A stretch of 64,000 bases of DNA, taken from NCBI GenBank assembly GCA_020466095.1, contig CM035807.1, positions 101,368,436 to 101,432,435 of the forward strand, given 5' to 3'. This DNA comes from Chlorops oryzae (taxonomy: Eukaryota; Arthropoda; Insecta; Diptera; Chloropidae). The notes under the pieces were generated by a model, which was not told the DNA's origin, searched no databases, and saw only the letters and a list, made by a program, of their open reading frames with translations. Shown here piece after piece: positions 10,801 through 23,444 of this stretch. How positions within the stretch are numbered: the first letter of the stretch is position 1; each line of letters opens with the position of its first letter. The translations under genes were made by a program, and so were the position numbers.

Positions 10801-12794
10801 CGGCTTTGCCATCATCATAATTTGGGCTTACAGGCAAGGCAAATTTTTACTGCCAACGCAAAGTGTGGTGCTGCCATCGGAAAACTTTATTGAGTATTTC
10901 AAAATATTTAAATTGAATCGATGGAAAATTTGCGAATTTTTCAAATCGATTTTTCACGCGCGCACACAAATTTTCTGTTGATTTCTCGCATTCATTCTAT
11001 AACAACCCATGCCTATTACTGCGGGATTTTCTAATGCCGCTCTTGCCTTATTCGTTACCGTAACCGTACCCGTTGGTGCCGTTACTGTTAGTAATTTCAA
11101 AATAGAAAAAAGCCATTTTTTTCTTTTGCCGCTTGAATGCACGCATTTGACTCTGCTTGTTGTGCTCGTAATTGAATTTATCAACTACGTCTTCGACTTA
11201 TTCCTCAATTGCATGCGGCAGCAGCAGCAGCAGCAGCATGTCCCTCCATTCAACGTTGCCGAGACCATGCCATATTGAGGCACTTTTGACATGGCATTCG
11301 TTTGGGGACGGCGGCGCTGGTCCAGGAAACGGAAATGTACAGAGCGCTAAGCATTTGTTGGTAGCCTTGCTTGCTTTTTTCTCTTTCTCGGTTTTTTTTT
11401 TCTTCATTTTTTTTATTTTTGGTTTCTGTGTTTGCTTGCTTGGAATTGAATTACGCAAAAGTTTTGTAAGTTTAAAAATTAGCTTTTCTTGGTCTGAAAT
11501 TCGATTAGCTTGGAGTTTAAAAATGAATTGTTGAATATAATAAAAGCTACTACGATATTCTAAAGGATACAAGTGATTTACAAATGAAGCGAAGTTGAAT
11601 GTTTTTGGATGGAAAAAAGGGTTTTTTGTGGTTTTAAGGTTATTTCCAATCACTCTCTATAGAGTAATCACTCTCTTCTGAAGTAGTTACCCAGCAAACA
11701 TTGAGGTTTGAGAATGATTTAAGATCAAATGTTTTATGAAATGTCAAACGTTTAAAGCTCGAATGAGAGTTTTGCGTCACGCAGATGATAGCATAATTTC
11801 GCTTCTAGAAATTCAATATTTGAACCAAGTACCAATCGAACGAGTACCGAGTAATCATAAAATTTAAATCACTTGAGCTAAGATTTTAATTAAAAATTTT
11901 CAAAAATTTTCAAAATGAACCAAAACTCGCGAAATATTTTAAAAGCTCTTTTTCACGGAACAGTGAACAGTTTTTGTTTTATTAGTTTAAACGAGTACCC
12001 AATAGCGAGTACTCAAAAAATAGCTACATCATTAACCTGCCTGTCAAATTGCCTCGCAACGAGAAATATTCAATTTTTCAAACTTTTCTCGCTACGAGGT
12101 CTCGCAGTGCGATACATTGGAGCTTGAGCCATATAATTGAATGTTTTGAAATTTGTGTGCGTCTCGTCTCGCGCTCTCGCATCGGGCTCTCGCAATGTTG
12201 GATTTTGGGCTTGATTTCAATTTGAGATTCATTTTAAAATGATAGCATTCGCAACAAAACGCTCAAAAAAGATCCATAATTTTGTTAGAATTTTAAACAT
12301 TTCGAAGCATATATTGCAGGGGGTTTTCATATAAAAAATACTAAGCTTTGAAAAAAATAATATTTTGGGGTATAGCTTCCCAATGCGGCTCTTTATCATG
12401 ACGATGTCTCCCGTAGAATTACTTGGGATATCTCAGAGACATTGAGATGCCAGTTAAGAATACCAAACCTCCATCCATAGATATGGACCAAAAAGTGGCC
12501 GAAAAAACTTTTTTTAAATCGTATAAAGGCTTACCGATAACTCAAAAAACTAATAATACAGTTCGATTTGTCGTTCCCGAAAAAGGGGAATCTGTTGTCT
12601 GTCTGTCTTCGAAAATGTTTGAAAAAAACTATCATAGTGTAATTATCGATTTGAGAATGATATAAGAATCATATTTGAATTCAAAGTTTTCGGCTCATAT
12701 TTGCGTATGAGTTCAAAACTCATATTCCGGACTGGTCTCAAAATGTACCTTAAAGACTTGCAGGCATTTCTTTCCAAGACCCAATGGCGATAAG
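7855..12794. other. AT-rich stretch with minor simple repeats, no gene recognised
   Basis: There are T or A runs at about 8453-8466, 9487-9506 and 9883-9925, a short alternating GCGCGAGCGCGCGC near 10508, and a CAG run at 11218-11237. A CCCAGCAAAC word at 11692 resembles the end of the TCCCAGC family described at 33026 and 47886, but no partner end is obvious. None of the frames of 60-151 codons shows a recognisable domain; several exist only because of A/T runs. No tRNA or other structural RNA is apparent. Confidence 0.45.
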
Positions 12795-13031
12795 CAGGGA
12801 TCAGAATTTGTTACATTTATAAATATAAAGCATACTTTATGGAGTAAAAATTTTGTTCAACTCACGTTAAGATTCAAATCGATTTTTAAATTCAATGTGT
12901 TTTTTTTTTTTGTGTTAGAAAAGCAGTTTGAAGTTCAACTTTGCTAAACTTTTTTGCAAAATGTTGGTAAGAACAATTTTCAGCCCCATAAAGTATGCTT
13001 TAAATTTATAAATGCACCAAAATCCGAGCTC
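12795..13031 (-). mobile_element. hAT-like MITE, second copy (inverted, degraded)
   Basis: The left end CAGGGATCAGAATTTGTTAC and the right end CACCAAAATCCGAGCTC correspond to the ends of the 4679-4920 element in opposite orientation. The internal order also corresponds: CATACTTTATGGAGTAAAAA, then GTTCAACTCACGTTAAGATT, then GCAGTTTGAAGTTCAA, then CCCCATAAAGTATGC. The length is almost the same (about 237 against 242). The flanks GCGATAAG and AATCAAAA do not match, so the target duplication has decayed or the end is slightly misplaced. It is older than the copy at 4679. Confidence 0.8.
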
Positions 13032-15477
13032 AAAATCAAAAAACATGTTGACTAAATAGGATCTTCAGCTTACTCAATCCATCCACTCCCGACCAAATCG
13101 AAATATTTAAATCAGTTTAGGCCGAAGCTTCTTAGTTTTATAGTTTTAACTCAGCATGTGTATGGTTGTGTGTGCTTTTAAATAAAATTTTTTCAAATTG
13201 TTTGGTGATAGCAGTGCGAGGAAGCGGAAAACGGATTATAAGAATGAAAAATCCAACAAACGGTAGCGAGATCATGTATTCCGGCAGTCAACGGAAGTGG
13301 CAACGAAGCCCCAGGGAAAAATTTGCCAAACACGCACACACGCACTTGCTCACTTTAAATGTGAGGAAAAAGACTAACTTACAACTGAGATGAGGGTACC
13401 CAACAAAATGCCAAGATGTCACGCCAGCAAAGCACAAAAAAAATAAAAGGAATAATTTTTTCTTCAGCAATTTTTCTTACACATCGAAATGTTAGCGGCT
13501 ACAGCCCCGCCACAATGTCAGTCAAACGTTGAAAACGTCACAAGCTAAAGTTTACCGAAGTACCTACTGGCGTCTCCATTTTTCTGGGCCAACTATCAGA
13601 CTGTCATTTCACTTGGAACAGATGCTATTCTAGGGGTAAAAAAAAAAATAAAACAAATAAAAAAAAAAATAGAGCTGACTTCCACCGACGAAGACGATCT
13701 GCTCGGATTTCTTTCAGTAAGATGCTTTCTTCAAGCTGTTCTCTAAACTCCCAACGACCACGGAGCACATTGATTCAGCTTAACGTCTCGATGACTATTT
13801 TGCATTCAGCACCTTCGACGGAAAACACACAAACACAGGCACACACTGTTCCACTCTTCATTGCAATGATTTGATTCTCTGAAGACCCAAAGGGAAGAGA
13901 GAAAAAACTAAAAATAGAAATAAAAAAATGAAGGAAAATGGAAGCGCGTCAGTCTTTTGGCGTCATGGTGGCTCATCACCTCCACCTCAACGACCGTATT
14001 CGGTGTCAGTTTGCCGATTTCGATAATGCAGCGACAACACATTTCTTCCTTTCGCTTTCGCATTCCATTCTACACAGTTCAGATCCTGTTTTTTTTTTAC
14101 TCCTCCTTGGATTGCCAACGTACCCACTCGTAGGTACATGAATCGTTTGCTCCGGCATTCCGAAATCCTGTCTTTGTCATTCTCCGGCATCGTCATTCAA
14201 TGGCATGGCATGCGTTATGCTAAACCACTTTGCGTAAATTCAATATTTTTCATATTTTTGCGAAACGAAGAAGAAAAAAAAAAAAACGAGAGTAAATTGA
14301 AGGAACGAAATAAAAAAAAAACACTTCTTGTGTGAAAGGAAAAATATCAAGAAAAAAAAAAACAATAAATAAAAGGACGAAAAAAAGCTTTTCTTTTCGC
14401 TTTGCCCCCTGAAATTGACGCACTGAAGTGAGTGAGCGAGCTTCCTGCTTCTGAGTTTTTTTTATTTAAAATTTTTTTTTCGCATTCTCGTTCGGCAAAT
14501 ATTTTTCGGCAATACACATACACATTCTTGAGTCAAAACAAACAGCTGCGCTCCTTCGGCTAACAGCCCGAGGTGGCCGCGCGGAGGCACGGACGAGTGG
14601 TGAAAGGTGAGGAAATTGAATGTTAACAAAACGTTGAAATATGATAAATATGCGCGGGAGCTGTTAAGTCTTTTTGTAAGGCGCGGATAAACATAATCGA
14701 TGTGATATATTTTGATAAACCCTCAAAGTGCATGAGGAAAAAACGAATGATGAGGAGAGTGAAAGAGAGAGGGTGAGTGGGTGGGAGTGGAGTGGGAGCG
14801 GTTTAGTGGAAGGGGGAAGGACAAAGATTTACATTCCTCGAATAACCAAAATTCAACTGAGTGTCTTACATTTCAAATGCCGATTTAAATGGATGTAATG
14901 CTTTAATATTAGTTTATGCCGTTATGATTAAGTAAGTTCCTGTTTACAGGCGAGAATTTATGAGGACACAACGGGGCTTTAAAAATATAATTCCTTAATT
15001 TATGTATTTTTACATTCGAAATTTTTAACCGTGAATTGTTGGATTTATTGAGCAGTTTAAAAATGATGAATGCTTATTTGTATATGGTGAGGGTTGATTT
15101 AAGGTTCAGCTGGTCATAACTGGAGTCACTTAAGTCGAATTTAATTGAGAATCTTTTCTTAAGATTTTCAAATGTTTATGTTCGTCTTTCTATTCGCATA
15201 ATAAATATACTTAATAAATAGTTTGAAACAGATGATTCATGAAGTTGTAACAAGGTACGTTCAATCAAGAATAATTGAAAGTTTACTGCTTTTATTAAAA
15301 GTTGAACTAAAAACAATTCTAGCTTTCAGGTGATTTGAGATCTTAAGGCTCGATAAGCTTTGAATTAACGTAACTTAACTTTATCACATAACTTGTTCCC
15401 TAAATTTTTAAGTCAAAATAACTTTTTGAGGTTTGTGTGTACTTGGGTATAGGTTTGACCGTATGAATCATAAACTT
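13032..15477. other. Unique stretch; GC-rich spot at about 14540-14606
   Basis: Most of this is AT-rich with A runs (13638-13670, 14273-14365). The exception is a GC-rich patch around 14540-14606 (AACAGCCCGAGGTGGCCGCG) ending in AAG|GTGAGG, a fair splice-donor match. The preceding AACAAACAG could be an acceptor, but its polypyrimidine tract is poor. I leave this as a weak candidate noncoding exon. No other feature is supported. Confidence 0.4.
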
Positions 15478-15925
15478 AACGTACGTTAAGTAAGGTTACG
15501 TTAAGTAAGGTTAAGTTAAGTTACGTTAAGTTTAAATACGTTAAGTTAAGTTATGTTAAGTAACGTTACGTTAAGTTACGATAAGTTAAGTTACATTAAG
15601 TCAAGTTAAGTTATGTTAAGTTAAGTTATGTGACGTTCCGAAAAGTTAAGTTCCGTTAAGTCACGTTAAAGTTATTCACGTTAAGTTAAGTTACATTAAG
15701 TCACTTTAAGCTTAGTCACGTTAATTTAAGTTAAATTGAATTAAGTTAAGTTTAGATGCGTTAAGTTACGTTAAGTTACGTCACGTTATGATAAGTTAAT
15801 TTACGTTTATTTACGTTAAGGTTAGTTAAATTATGTTAAGTTAAGTTACGTTAAGTTATGTTAAGTTATGTAAGTTAAATTGAGTTAAGTTATGCTAAAT
15901 TAAGTGAAGTTAAGTCAAATTAGTT
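15478..15925. repeat. Degenerate GTTAA satellite
   Basis: About 450 bases consist mainly of GTTAAGTTAA, GTTACGTTAA and GTTATGTTAA variants. The basic unit is five bases (GTTAA), with C or T substitutions making a looser ten-base register. The array is too diverged to be a recent expansion. Short stretches of the same motif continue to about 16012. It does not match the insect telomere unit TTAGG. Confidence 0.85.
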
Positions 15926-17923
15926 ACGACTTAGAATTTTTGAATGCACGAAAAAATATTCCTATTGGATATTCTTAATTAAAATTATGTTTAGCTAAGT
16001 TAAGTTAAGTTAAAAGTTATTTAGACTCTAGTATTGAACAAGCAAAATGAAACTCGATTTAGTTGAGTAAGGTCCAGTCAAGAACAATTAACTAAGCCTT
16101 TAAAATAATACGCTGGCACTGTAACATTGAAAATTTTTAAAAATATTTGTTAAATGATCCCCGCGAATCGATAAAGCATAACATTCCAGGGTAAAAAAAA
16201 CCCTTGAAATTTGTATTTTTGAGCCTCTTGATATCATTGCTTGATCCAAGTTAAGTTTGCTTCAGATTGATATCAATTCAGAAACGGCTGAAAACTTCCC
16301 ATTAAAAAAGCAGGTATAAAAAACAGTGTGAAAGTTTTCTATAACAAATTTTATCAAAAGAGAGTTGACGCTTAAAGGACACCACGTAAAAAAAAAAAAT
16401 AAAATGAACTTCACTGATTGGAAAACCACCAAAAAAGCTCCTTTTACGCACCAATAAAAAGGGAATTTATATAACTAAGCCCAATCAAAACGATCGTCGA
16501 GTACTTGTTTGTGACCTTCGATTGAAATAATGATAAATTTTGAAAGCCATCCTTAATGGATTGAATTATAAAGAGAATAGTAAAGAAAGAAAAAGAAAAA
16601 AACTTCAATTCAACTCGTGACCTCAATTCCAGTCAAATTGCTTTAATGAATGTGAATGAATTTTCCAAAGGAAAGCACTTCGACAACCAGACCGCAAAGC
16701 AATCGAATGATTGAATTACATTTGCAGATCATTGGGATTCTTTAAAAAGGCATTAGAAAAATGGACTTAAAAAAGAGATGCGAAAAATAAGGGAAAAGAA
16801 TACAAAGAAAAGAAGAACGGTTAAGGAAAAATAAAGGAAGAAAGAGAAAAAAAGATATGACAAAAAAAAAAGAGAAAACAAAATGATCCTACCCAATTAA
16901 ATCAGCTCATTTCGGTCAAATAATTTTGCATAATAAAATTCGTTGCCTCTTAAGTAGCAACAGTAACAATCATTGTCCTCCATGCTGCGACGTGAGAGGC
17001 TGAAAAGGAATGAAAACAAAATCGCACGATGGAAGCGTAATGGAAAATGAAGGAGACAATAGGAAAGACAAAAAAAAAAAAAAAAAAAAAAGAGAACGTA
17101 AGCCAAATTGAATGAAATCGGATTCAAGGTGAAAGCAATCAATCAATCTATCAATATTCATGAATTCAATGAAATCAGATTCGATTTGGAGCAGCGTACT
17201 GAGCACTGCCTGGCACCATTTTCCTTTCTTCCTACTCCTTGCCATCAGTACCATTGCCATGGTACAGAGGCGACGTTTCGACCGGTATTTGCAGGTGTGT
17301 GTTTGTGTCTAAATGAATGGTTGTAGCTGTGGGTTAGTGTGAGGGTGTTCTCCTTAACTTTTTGCATAAATTCGCAAACCTTTCACCGTCAATAGAAAAA
17401 TAAAATCTTAGTTGCTTTTGTTGTACGCGGCAACCGCGACTGACCTTGGGCGTACAGATGAAAATCGCGCTAATTGCACACAGCAGTTTCAGGTGAGAGA
17501 CGTGAGGTCGTCCTTTCTTATTTTAATATACTTAAAATTCGGCACTTTGAAACTGTTTTTTCAGTGCCGCTTGTAAAACTGGCTATGGAAATTTTTGTTC
17601 TCTTCCCCCCGGTCGTTGAGGTTCATTTGATGCCTTCACTCTCCTCGGACTTAAAAGCGTAGTATTAAGGGTCGTTGTTGAATTCCAATAGGCAATGTTA
17701 ACAATTTAAAAGCCAGTGATGTTTTGTCTTATGCACCGAAAATCGACTGCTCCTACAGATATGCTAAAGAAACTGTACGAAGTCTTCTGAAAATCTGAAA
17801 GAACTTTGTTGAGGTTTTCTAAAATTATTTTTACTGTCCTCTTCAATAGTTATTGCCTCCTACTCTGCCATTGATCTTGGTCTCCCGGCCCATAATAGTA
17901 AGAAATGTGACAGATAATTGTAC
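15926..17923. other. AT-rich stretch, no gene recognised
   Basis: Purine-rich and A-rich runs occur at 16780-16880, with a poly(A) run at 17070-17090. The remainder looks unique. I see no paired inverted ends, RNA gene or convincing coding frame. Confidence 0.5.
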
Positions 17924-18320
17924 GTCTCAACCCAGCGGCCAACAGTGCCTACCGTCTACAAAGTATTCGAGACTTTAAGCGACCTGATTATTAATAGCTA
18001 CAAATTACGAGATTGTTTTCGAACTGCCTACCAATAGCTTTAAAAGTATACGAGATTGCAGGCGAACTGCCTACCAATAGCTTACAAAGTATACGAGATT
18101 GTAGGCGAACTGCCTACCAATAGCTTACAAAGTATACGAGATTGCAGGCGAACTGCCTACCAATAGCTTACAAAGTATACGAGATTGTAGGCGAACTGTC
18201 TACCAATAGCTTACAAAGTATACAAAATTGTAAGCGAACTGCCCACAAATAGCTTACAAAGTATAGGAGATTGCAGGCGAACTGCCCACCAATAGCTTAC
18301 TTCATGTGGTGGCAGTAGGC
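17924..18320 (+). repeat. 43-bp minisatellite element, copy B (about 8 units)
   Basis: After a leading block (CAACCCAGCGGCCAACAG) come about eight tandem units of 43 bp, each containing GCGAACTGCCTACCAATAGC, TTACAAAGTATACGAGATTG and TAG. Unit starts at 18062 and 18105 confirm the period. The last unit runs into TTACTTCATGTGGTGGCAG. Both outer blocks are shared with the inverted copy at 1435-1600, while the unit number differs. First and last units are the most diverged, as in ordinary minisatellite homogenisation. Confidence 0.9.
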
Positions 18321-20984
18321 ATTCACTTTCAAAACGGCCATACTCGCACAAAAGTATACTAGGATGGTATATGAGGTCGTATACATTACCGCCTACGGCC
18401 TAAGAAATGTGTTACAGTTCATTGCTTCTGTAGGCAGCATTTTGGCCACTGGGAAGTGAAAAAATATGTTGACAAATTCAATTTTCTCATTAATGTAACA
18501 TAAAAAAAAACGCGAAATGTCCTTACAACTGAACTTTAATTGCCATTGCTGGTGTAAATAACGCCCACATTGGAGCATCGAGAAGCGAAAATTGTACATT
18601 AAAATTTCATAAGCTCGTTGTCAAAGTTGAGATGCCACAGGCACAGTAGTAGCAGTGAAATATTCAACAATGAAATTCCATTGTGAAACTCTTGTCCGCT
18701 CTTATCCTTGAAAGAGAAAAACTAAAAAAAAAATTTAAAAAATAAAGAAAATGTTTTTCTAAATTGAATTTCATTACGGCTTTCAAGTTTGTCACTATCA
18801 AAAACTGCGTAGGTAAAAGCAAGAAAGAAAACAAACTTTTACATAAACGAATACGCGCCTTCAAGAGCCTACCAATAAAATGTATGTATGAGAATGCCAA
18901 AGCTTTGCAACCGAACCTTCTGTACGCCCCAAGAATCAACCTCATTGCAGCAGTCATGGAAGCATGATTTTTTAATGGCGCCTTCGTTAACCCAGTTTTG
19001 CAACACTAACGTCGTCGTCGTTGTCAGGAGAAAAACTAAAAAGCGAAAAGTACAAAAAAATAAAATTTTTTTTTTAAAACAGGGGCCTCAACTCAATGGG
19101 CTCACGAATACAAATGTAAACAAATAACAAACAGACCACACATACATACATGCCTAAGAGTATGCAACGAATTATAGAAATGCACGTTTCGTACGAACGC
19201 TTCGCACGACGCATACACTTACAGTAATCAAATGCAAACAGAAAACGAAAGCTTTCACAACTGCTTGTTTGTGCGATTGTTTGTTTGTGCGATTGTACGA
19301 TTGTGCGATTGTGCGATTGTACGATTGTTTGCGGGTTAGCTGTCGGTTCTTGTTAGGCTTGAAATATCGAGTGCATACGGATGCATACATAGAACGAACA
19401 AACCGTTAAGAGGGTGGGCAACTTCGGCGTGCCTCTTTGTCATTCGGTTGAAGTTTCGCTTTGCAACTGAAAACTTTTCTCCAGTGCCTTTCACTTTTAA
19501 CAATGACCGAACTCTGGCATGAAAATTGAGGTTTTCCATATTATGCGTGAAAATTCGTTGCCATAATGAAATGACGAGGTCTGTTTAACTAAAATGCTAC
19601 ATAGAAAACATCCGTGTGGACGAGCTCTCGCATTGGTCTTCACTCGAAAGGATATTTTTTTTATTCTTTTGAATCAATGAAGGCAAAAAAGCTATGATGG
19701 GATGGTGATCCTTAATATGGCATAAATATATGTGTATCAGCTCTTAGCTCTTTAACGAATATGGCACACATTTTTCCCCAAATAAGAATAACAAGTTAGG
19801 GAAATGTTGTACTTATAAAGTAAACGTGCAATACGCTTAAAGGAGTTCTTTAATAAATGCGCTTTGTGGTCTCAAAGGAGATAACAAGAGATGGGTTTGC
19901 AACGAAGACCGTCGAACGGAGACGTCCGTTTATAAAAATGGAATCAAAAGGATGAGGGTCAGTGTAGATTTTATTGTTCTCGCACTTCTCAGCAATTGTG
20001 AGCGAACCTTTCGAAAAGAAAAAAAATGTTTCTCTTCATTTCTGAGTTCATATCCTGATCGTCGGAAGAATAGTTGGATTTTCTGGTGTATAAAATGATT
20101 GATTTGATTTTTTAAGAAGAATTTCCTTGCGATCTAGGACCGGCATATTAATCTTAGATTTCCTAAATATGAACTGATCTATTCTTTTCAAAGGATTAAA
20201 TTAAAAATCAAAAACTAAAATTCCTTTTCGCTTTCGCCTCACCGAACTTTCCACATAAGAAACGGTTATCATCTGAAAAGCATTTACGAATTTTCTTCGA
20301 CAATTTTCTAAGCTCTTTAATCATCCTCCGTAAAATGGATTATCGTTGCTCTTTGCCGACTGGAAAATCACTTAAATTGCCAAAATACTTTGAACAAACT
20401 TTGCTGAGTTTATCGGCACATAAATCAAAAATCAATTAGCAATGTCCATTTGGTCTTATGCTCCGGCACAAGTGAAATGTCGTAAAATAAACTTTCGATT
20501 ATCACTTTACTTTACGAAATTTTCGCTTCAAATACTTGGTCTATAAATTCCAAGCTTTCAACTCTCTACGAAAATGCTCATGCAGCAATTTAAGCCTTCA
20601 AAACATTTGTTGTCCATACGGGTCAGAATACATATAGGGTTATAGGAAAGTCGATATTGAAAGACACTACTCCATCCGGTTCATGTGGTTTCTCTAGAGC
20701 TGAAAATTGCTTCCTGTTCGACAAAGGGGCGAAGAAAAAAAAAAAACGAAAAGAATAAAAAAAAAACATAGAAAATTATAACAAAAATACTCCAACATGT
20801 CCAGGCAAGGCAAGCTATGCTAAAAGGACATCTCAGTAAAATCAGAAATGCAAAATCAATAGCCTTCATTGGGATGGGCTTTTTGGGTTGCTGAACATGT
20901 CGAAATGGTTTCTTAATGCCATGTCAATGATATTTTGTCACAAGGATCAAAAGAAATAAATGAGGGTGTTATAGTCTGACAACG
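18321..20984. other. Unique stretch, no gene recognised
   Basis: The part just after the minisatellite (to about 18405) still has GTATAC- and GCCTAC-rich words and may belong to that element. A ten-base minisatellite lies at 19262-19332. Purine-rich runs occur near 20728-20768. No coding or RNA gene is recognisable. Confidence 0.5.
19262..19332. repeat. 10-bp minisatellite (TGTGCGATTG / TGTACGATTG)
   Basis: Units of ten bases, TGTGCGATTG and TGTACGATTG, with TGTTTGTTTG interruptions, are repeated about six to seven times. The open frame reading YNRT-like repeats on the other strand is a by-product. Confidence 0.85.
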
Positions 20985-21371
20985 AAATACCCGACACAGA
21001 TAAAAAGTTTGCTAAATGTGGTGGAATATTTTTTAGAAATTCGCCTCTGGATATTTTTAAGATTATAAAGAAGCGTCATATAGCAACTTATGTGCCATAA
21101 GTCTATAAAAGGTGCCCTTGTGACACGCCTACTTTTTTCAATTTTAGAAAATTAAGAGCAGTTATTAGCTTTATAACAGATCCTATTACTGGAGGTATCT
21201 CAAAAAATGGTCCAACTTAATTAATTCTCGGACTTCTTGACACTCATTGGTACCAAAATTCCTGAAGATACCTCAACACGATAAGGATATGCTACACAGA
21301 TATGATAGACGGACAGACGCAACATGGCTAAATCGCATCTCCTGGTGATGCCGATCATTTTTATAGGTATA
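20985..21371 (+). mobile_element. INE-1/DINE-1-like repeat, copy 2
   Basis: The modules occur in the expected order: AATACCCGACACAGA at the left end; GACACGCCTACTTTTTTC at 21122, corresponding to CCACGCCCACTTTT in the 4338 copy; CTATTACTGGAGGTATCTC at 21184; GACGGACAGACGCAACATGG at 21309; then AAATCGCATCTCCTGGTGAT, shared with the loop of the 62-64 kb palindrome. It encodes no protein. It is strongly diverged from the other copies, which suggests age. Confidence 0.6.
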
Positions 21372-21410
21372 CATTAAATATCCCTTTAATTATTACGAAA
21401 TCCAGAATCT

Positions 21411-21560
21411 TCCCAACTAGAATTTTTTTTGGAAATTTTTGATCAAAGGAGAGTCTTTTTCGAATCAACTTTCTGATAAAAATACTCAAATATGCGCTCG
21501 TTTTCTAATCAGAAACGATATTTTGTCGGGAGAAAATTGAACTGTAGCCACGACACTTCT
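21411..21560. repeat. Fragment of the TCCCAGC/TA-flanked family
   Basis: The start TCCCAACTAGAATTTTTTTG and the following TTTTTGATCAAAGGAGAGTC, TATGCGCTCGTTTTCTAATC and GAGAAAATTGAACTG align with the reverse complement of 48659-48515, the right arm of the element at 47886-48659. Similarity fades after about 21556. The terminal word has drifted from TCCCAGC to TCCCAAC. Confidence 0.7.
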
Positions 21561-22689
21561 TGGGAAGGTATATTTGATATAATTTGTAACGGCATATCAA
21601 GAATAGTTCTGGTAATAGTTCCACACAACCGCACAAACGCAATACGACCTCGACATTGAGTGTGTCAGTTAGAAAAAGTAGACTCCTTAAACCGATTAAG
21701 CAAGAAGAATGCCATACGCTGGTTAGAGAGGAACTGTCAACGACAAGTGAGGCCACCGGGTATCGGAGGTTAAAACTTAAATTTCATATTGAAAAGTACT
21801 TGAGCTTTTGTCTTATCAATTCCTTTTCTTCACAGCTCACTTCATTGAAAATGCATTTAATTTTCTAAGGCACGTAGGCGGGCATGATCTTTGGAGTTAG
21901 AGCATTATGGGAAAAAGCTTAAAGGAAAAACTTTCTCGAACGAAAGTGTTTCTTCGTAAATGATAGCTATTTCTCGTGCGCTCATTGACAGTTCTTGTTG
22001 AACTGAATGATTTTCTTATTTTTTATATTTTTTTTATATTTTTTCTTTTAGCTTAAATCCTCAATGAAGCCGCTCGACTACTTAGTTAGGTATCATCGTT
22101 GTTCGTTTGTTTGCGTACGCCTGCGGTATCTGGCTAAGTACTTAAGAATGCCGGTTCAAGAAACCATATTAGTTCAGTTTATGATGCAGAAAAACTTTTG
22201 TAAAATCCTCGGAAACATTCAGGCAAAATCGTGTGACTGTGTGCATGACTGCATATAGGCATGTGTACATGTGTTCTTGTGTGTGTGTGTGTGTGTGTAA
22301 GTGTGAGTTTGGACTTGGCTGCTTTTCATCTCTAGTGCTGAGTAGGTGATAAGGATTAGTAGCGGCTTAGTTGTGCTCTTGTTTTTCGAAACGAACACCG
22401 AGCACAGTTGATAAATATTTGCATTAAAAATATTAAAATTTTGCTTTCAGAATTATGCAAAAAAAAAAAAAAAATAGAAATGTCAACAGCGTTCTACATC
22501 CTCTTTACACTTAATTGCCATTAGCCTTCTAACATATTATGGTACATGTTGTAATCAGGTTGAACATGAATAAGACTAAAATGTCGAGTTCCTCGGCTTC
22601 TCATTTTGGTTTAATTGAATGAGATATACTGAAATTGAAAGCACATTTGACTAACTAACATAGGTGCAGTAACCAGCGAAGACTTAGGA
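21561..22689. other. Unique stretch, GT microsatellite at 22278-22299
   Basis: Nothing gene-like is supported. There is a T-rich run at 22018-22048 and a GT run of about 11 units at 22278-22299. ACTTAGGA at 22682-22689 is the left target duplication of the next element. Confidence 0.5.
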
Positions 22690-23444
22690 CGGACGTAGCC
22701 AGAGAAAGGCTGCTTTGGTAGTACTTATATTGGCCACAGTGGTATAATGAACAACTATAAGACATTAGCCCAAAAAAAATTTGGGGGTGTTAGAGGGAGT
22801 TTATAGAGTTGTGGACCAAAAACCCATAAAATCCAAAAATTTCATGACGTCCGATTTTGATGAAAATTTATATATATAGTAGAATAAGTGAAAAATTCTA
22901 AGAATTTTGCCACTAAAATTTTTTCAAAAAACTGATTACAACTAGTCTAGTTAGGGTCTAGTTCCAAACTGATCCAAAAGGGAGTAGCTAAATCAGTTTT
23001 TTAAAATTTGTTTTACTAATTTACTAATTAAAAACTGATTACAACTAGTCTAGTTAGGGTCTAGTTCCAAACTGGTCCAAAAAGGAGTAGTTGTATCAGT
23101 TTTTAAAAATTTGTTTTACTAATTTACTAATTTAAAACTGATTACAACTAGTCTAGTTAGGGTCTCGTTCAAACTGGTCCAAAAAGGAGTAGTTGTATCA
23201 GTTTTTTGAAAATATTTTAGTGCCAAAACTCTTAGAAATTTTGACTTATTCTACTATATATAAAAAGTTTCATCAAAATCGGACGTCATGAAATTTTTGG
23301 ATTTTATGGGTTTGTGGACTACAGCTCTATAAACTTCCTCTAACCCCCCCAAATTTTTTTGGGCTAATGTCTTATAATTTTTCAATATACCACTGTGGTC
23401 AATATAAGCGCTACCAAAGCAGTCTTTCTCTGGCTACGTCCCTG
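22690..23444. mobile_element. 755-bp hAT-like TIR element with 8-bp target duplication
   Basis: ACTTAGGA flanks the element directly on both sides (22682-22689 and 23445-23452). The right end reads GGCTACGTCCCTG; the left reads CGGACGTAGCC, missing an AG relative to CAGGGACGTAGCC. The inverted arms extend about 230 bases (for example AGCCAGAGAAAGGCTGCTTT and CCACAGTGGTAT on the left), with a few differences such as TAGTACTTATATTGG against TAGCGCTTATATTGA. The middle is a tandem repeat. No transposase frame is present. The duplication size and CAG ends indicate hAT; mobilisation would be in trans. Confidence 0.85.
22931..23211. repeat. 103-bp tandem repeat inside the hAT-like element
   Basis: ACTGATTACAACTAGTCTAG begins at 22931, 23034 and 23137, giving a 103-bp period with two full units and a partial third. 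Each unit also starts ACTGATT and carries an internal AATCAGT or TATCAGT, so it folds back locally. The unit AGGGTCTAGTTCCAAACTG is nearly unchanged between copies. Confidence 0.85.

Noticed and set aside
11691..12730. Possible TCCCAGC-family element starting at CCCAGCAAAC
   Set aside because: No opposite GCTGGGA end with TA flank was found in the following kilobase, so the word alone is not enough.
15478..15925. Telomere-type repeat
   Set aside because: The unit is GTTAA and not the arthropod TTAGG, the array is degenerate, and higher flies lack simple telomerase repeats.
17934..18310. Regularly repeated 43-bp units suggesting a CRISPR array
   Set aside because: Units are contiguous without unique spacers, the genome is eukaryotic, and an inverted copy with different unit number exists, so it is a minisatellite.
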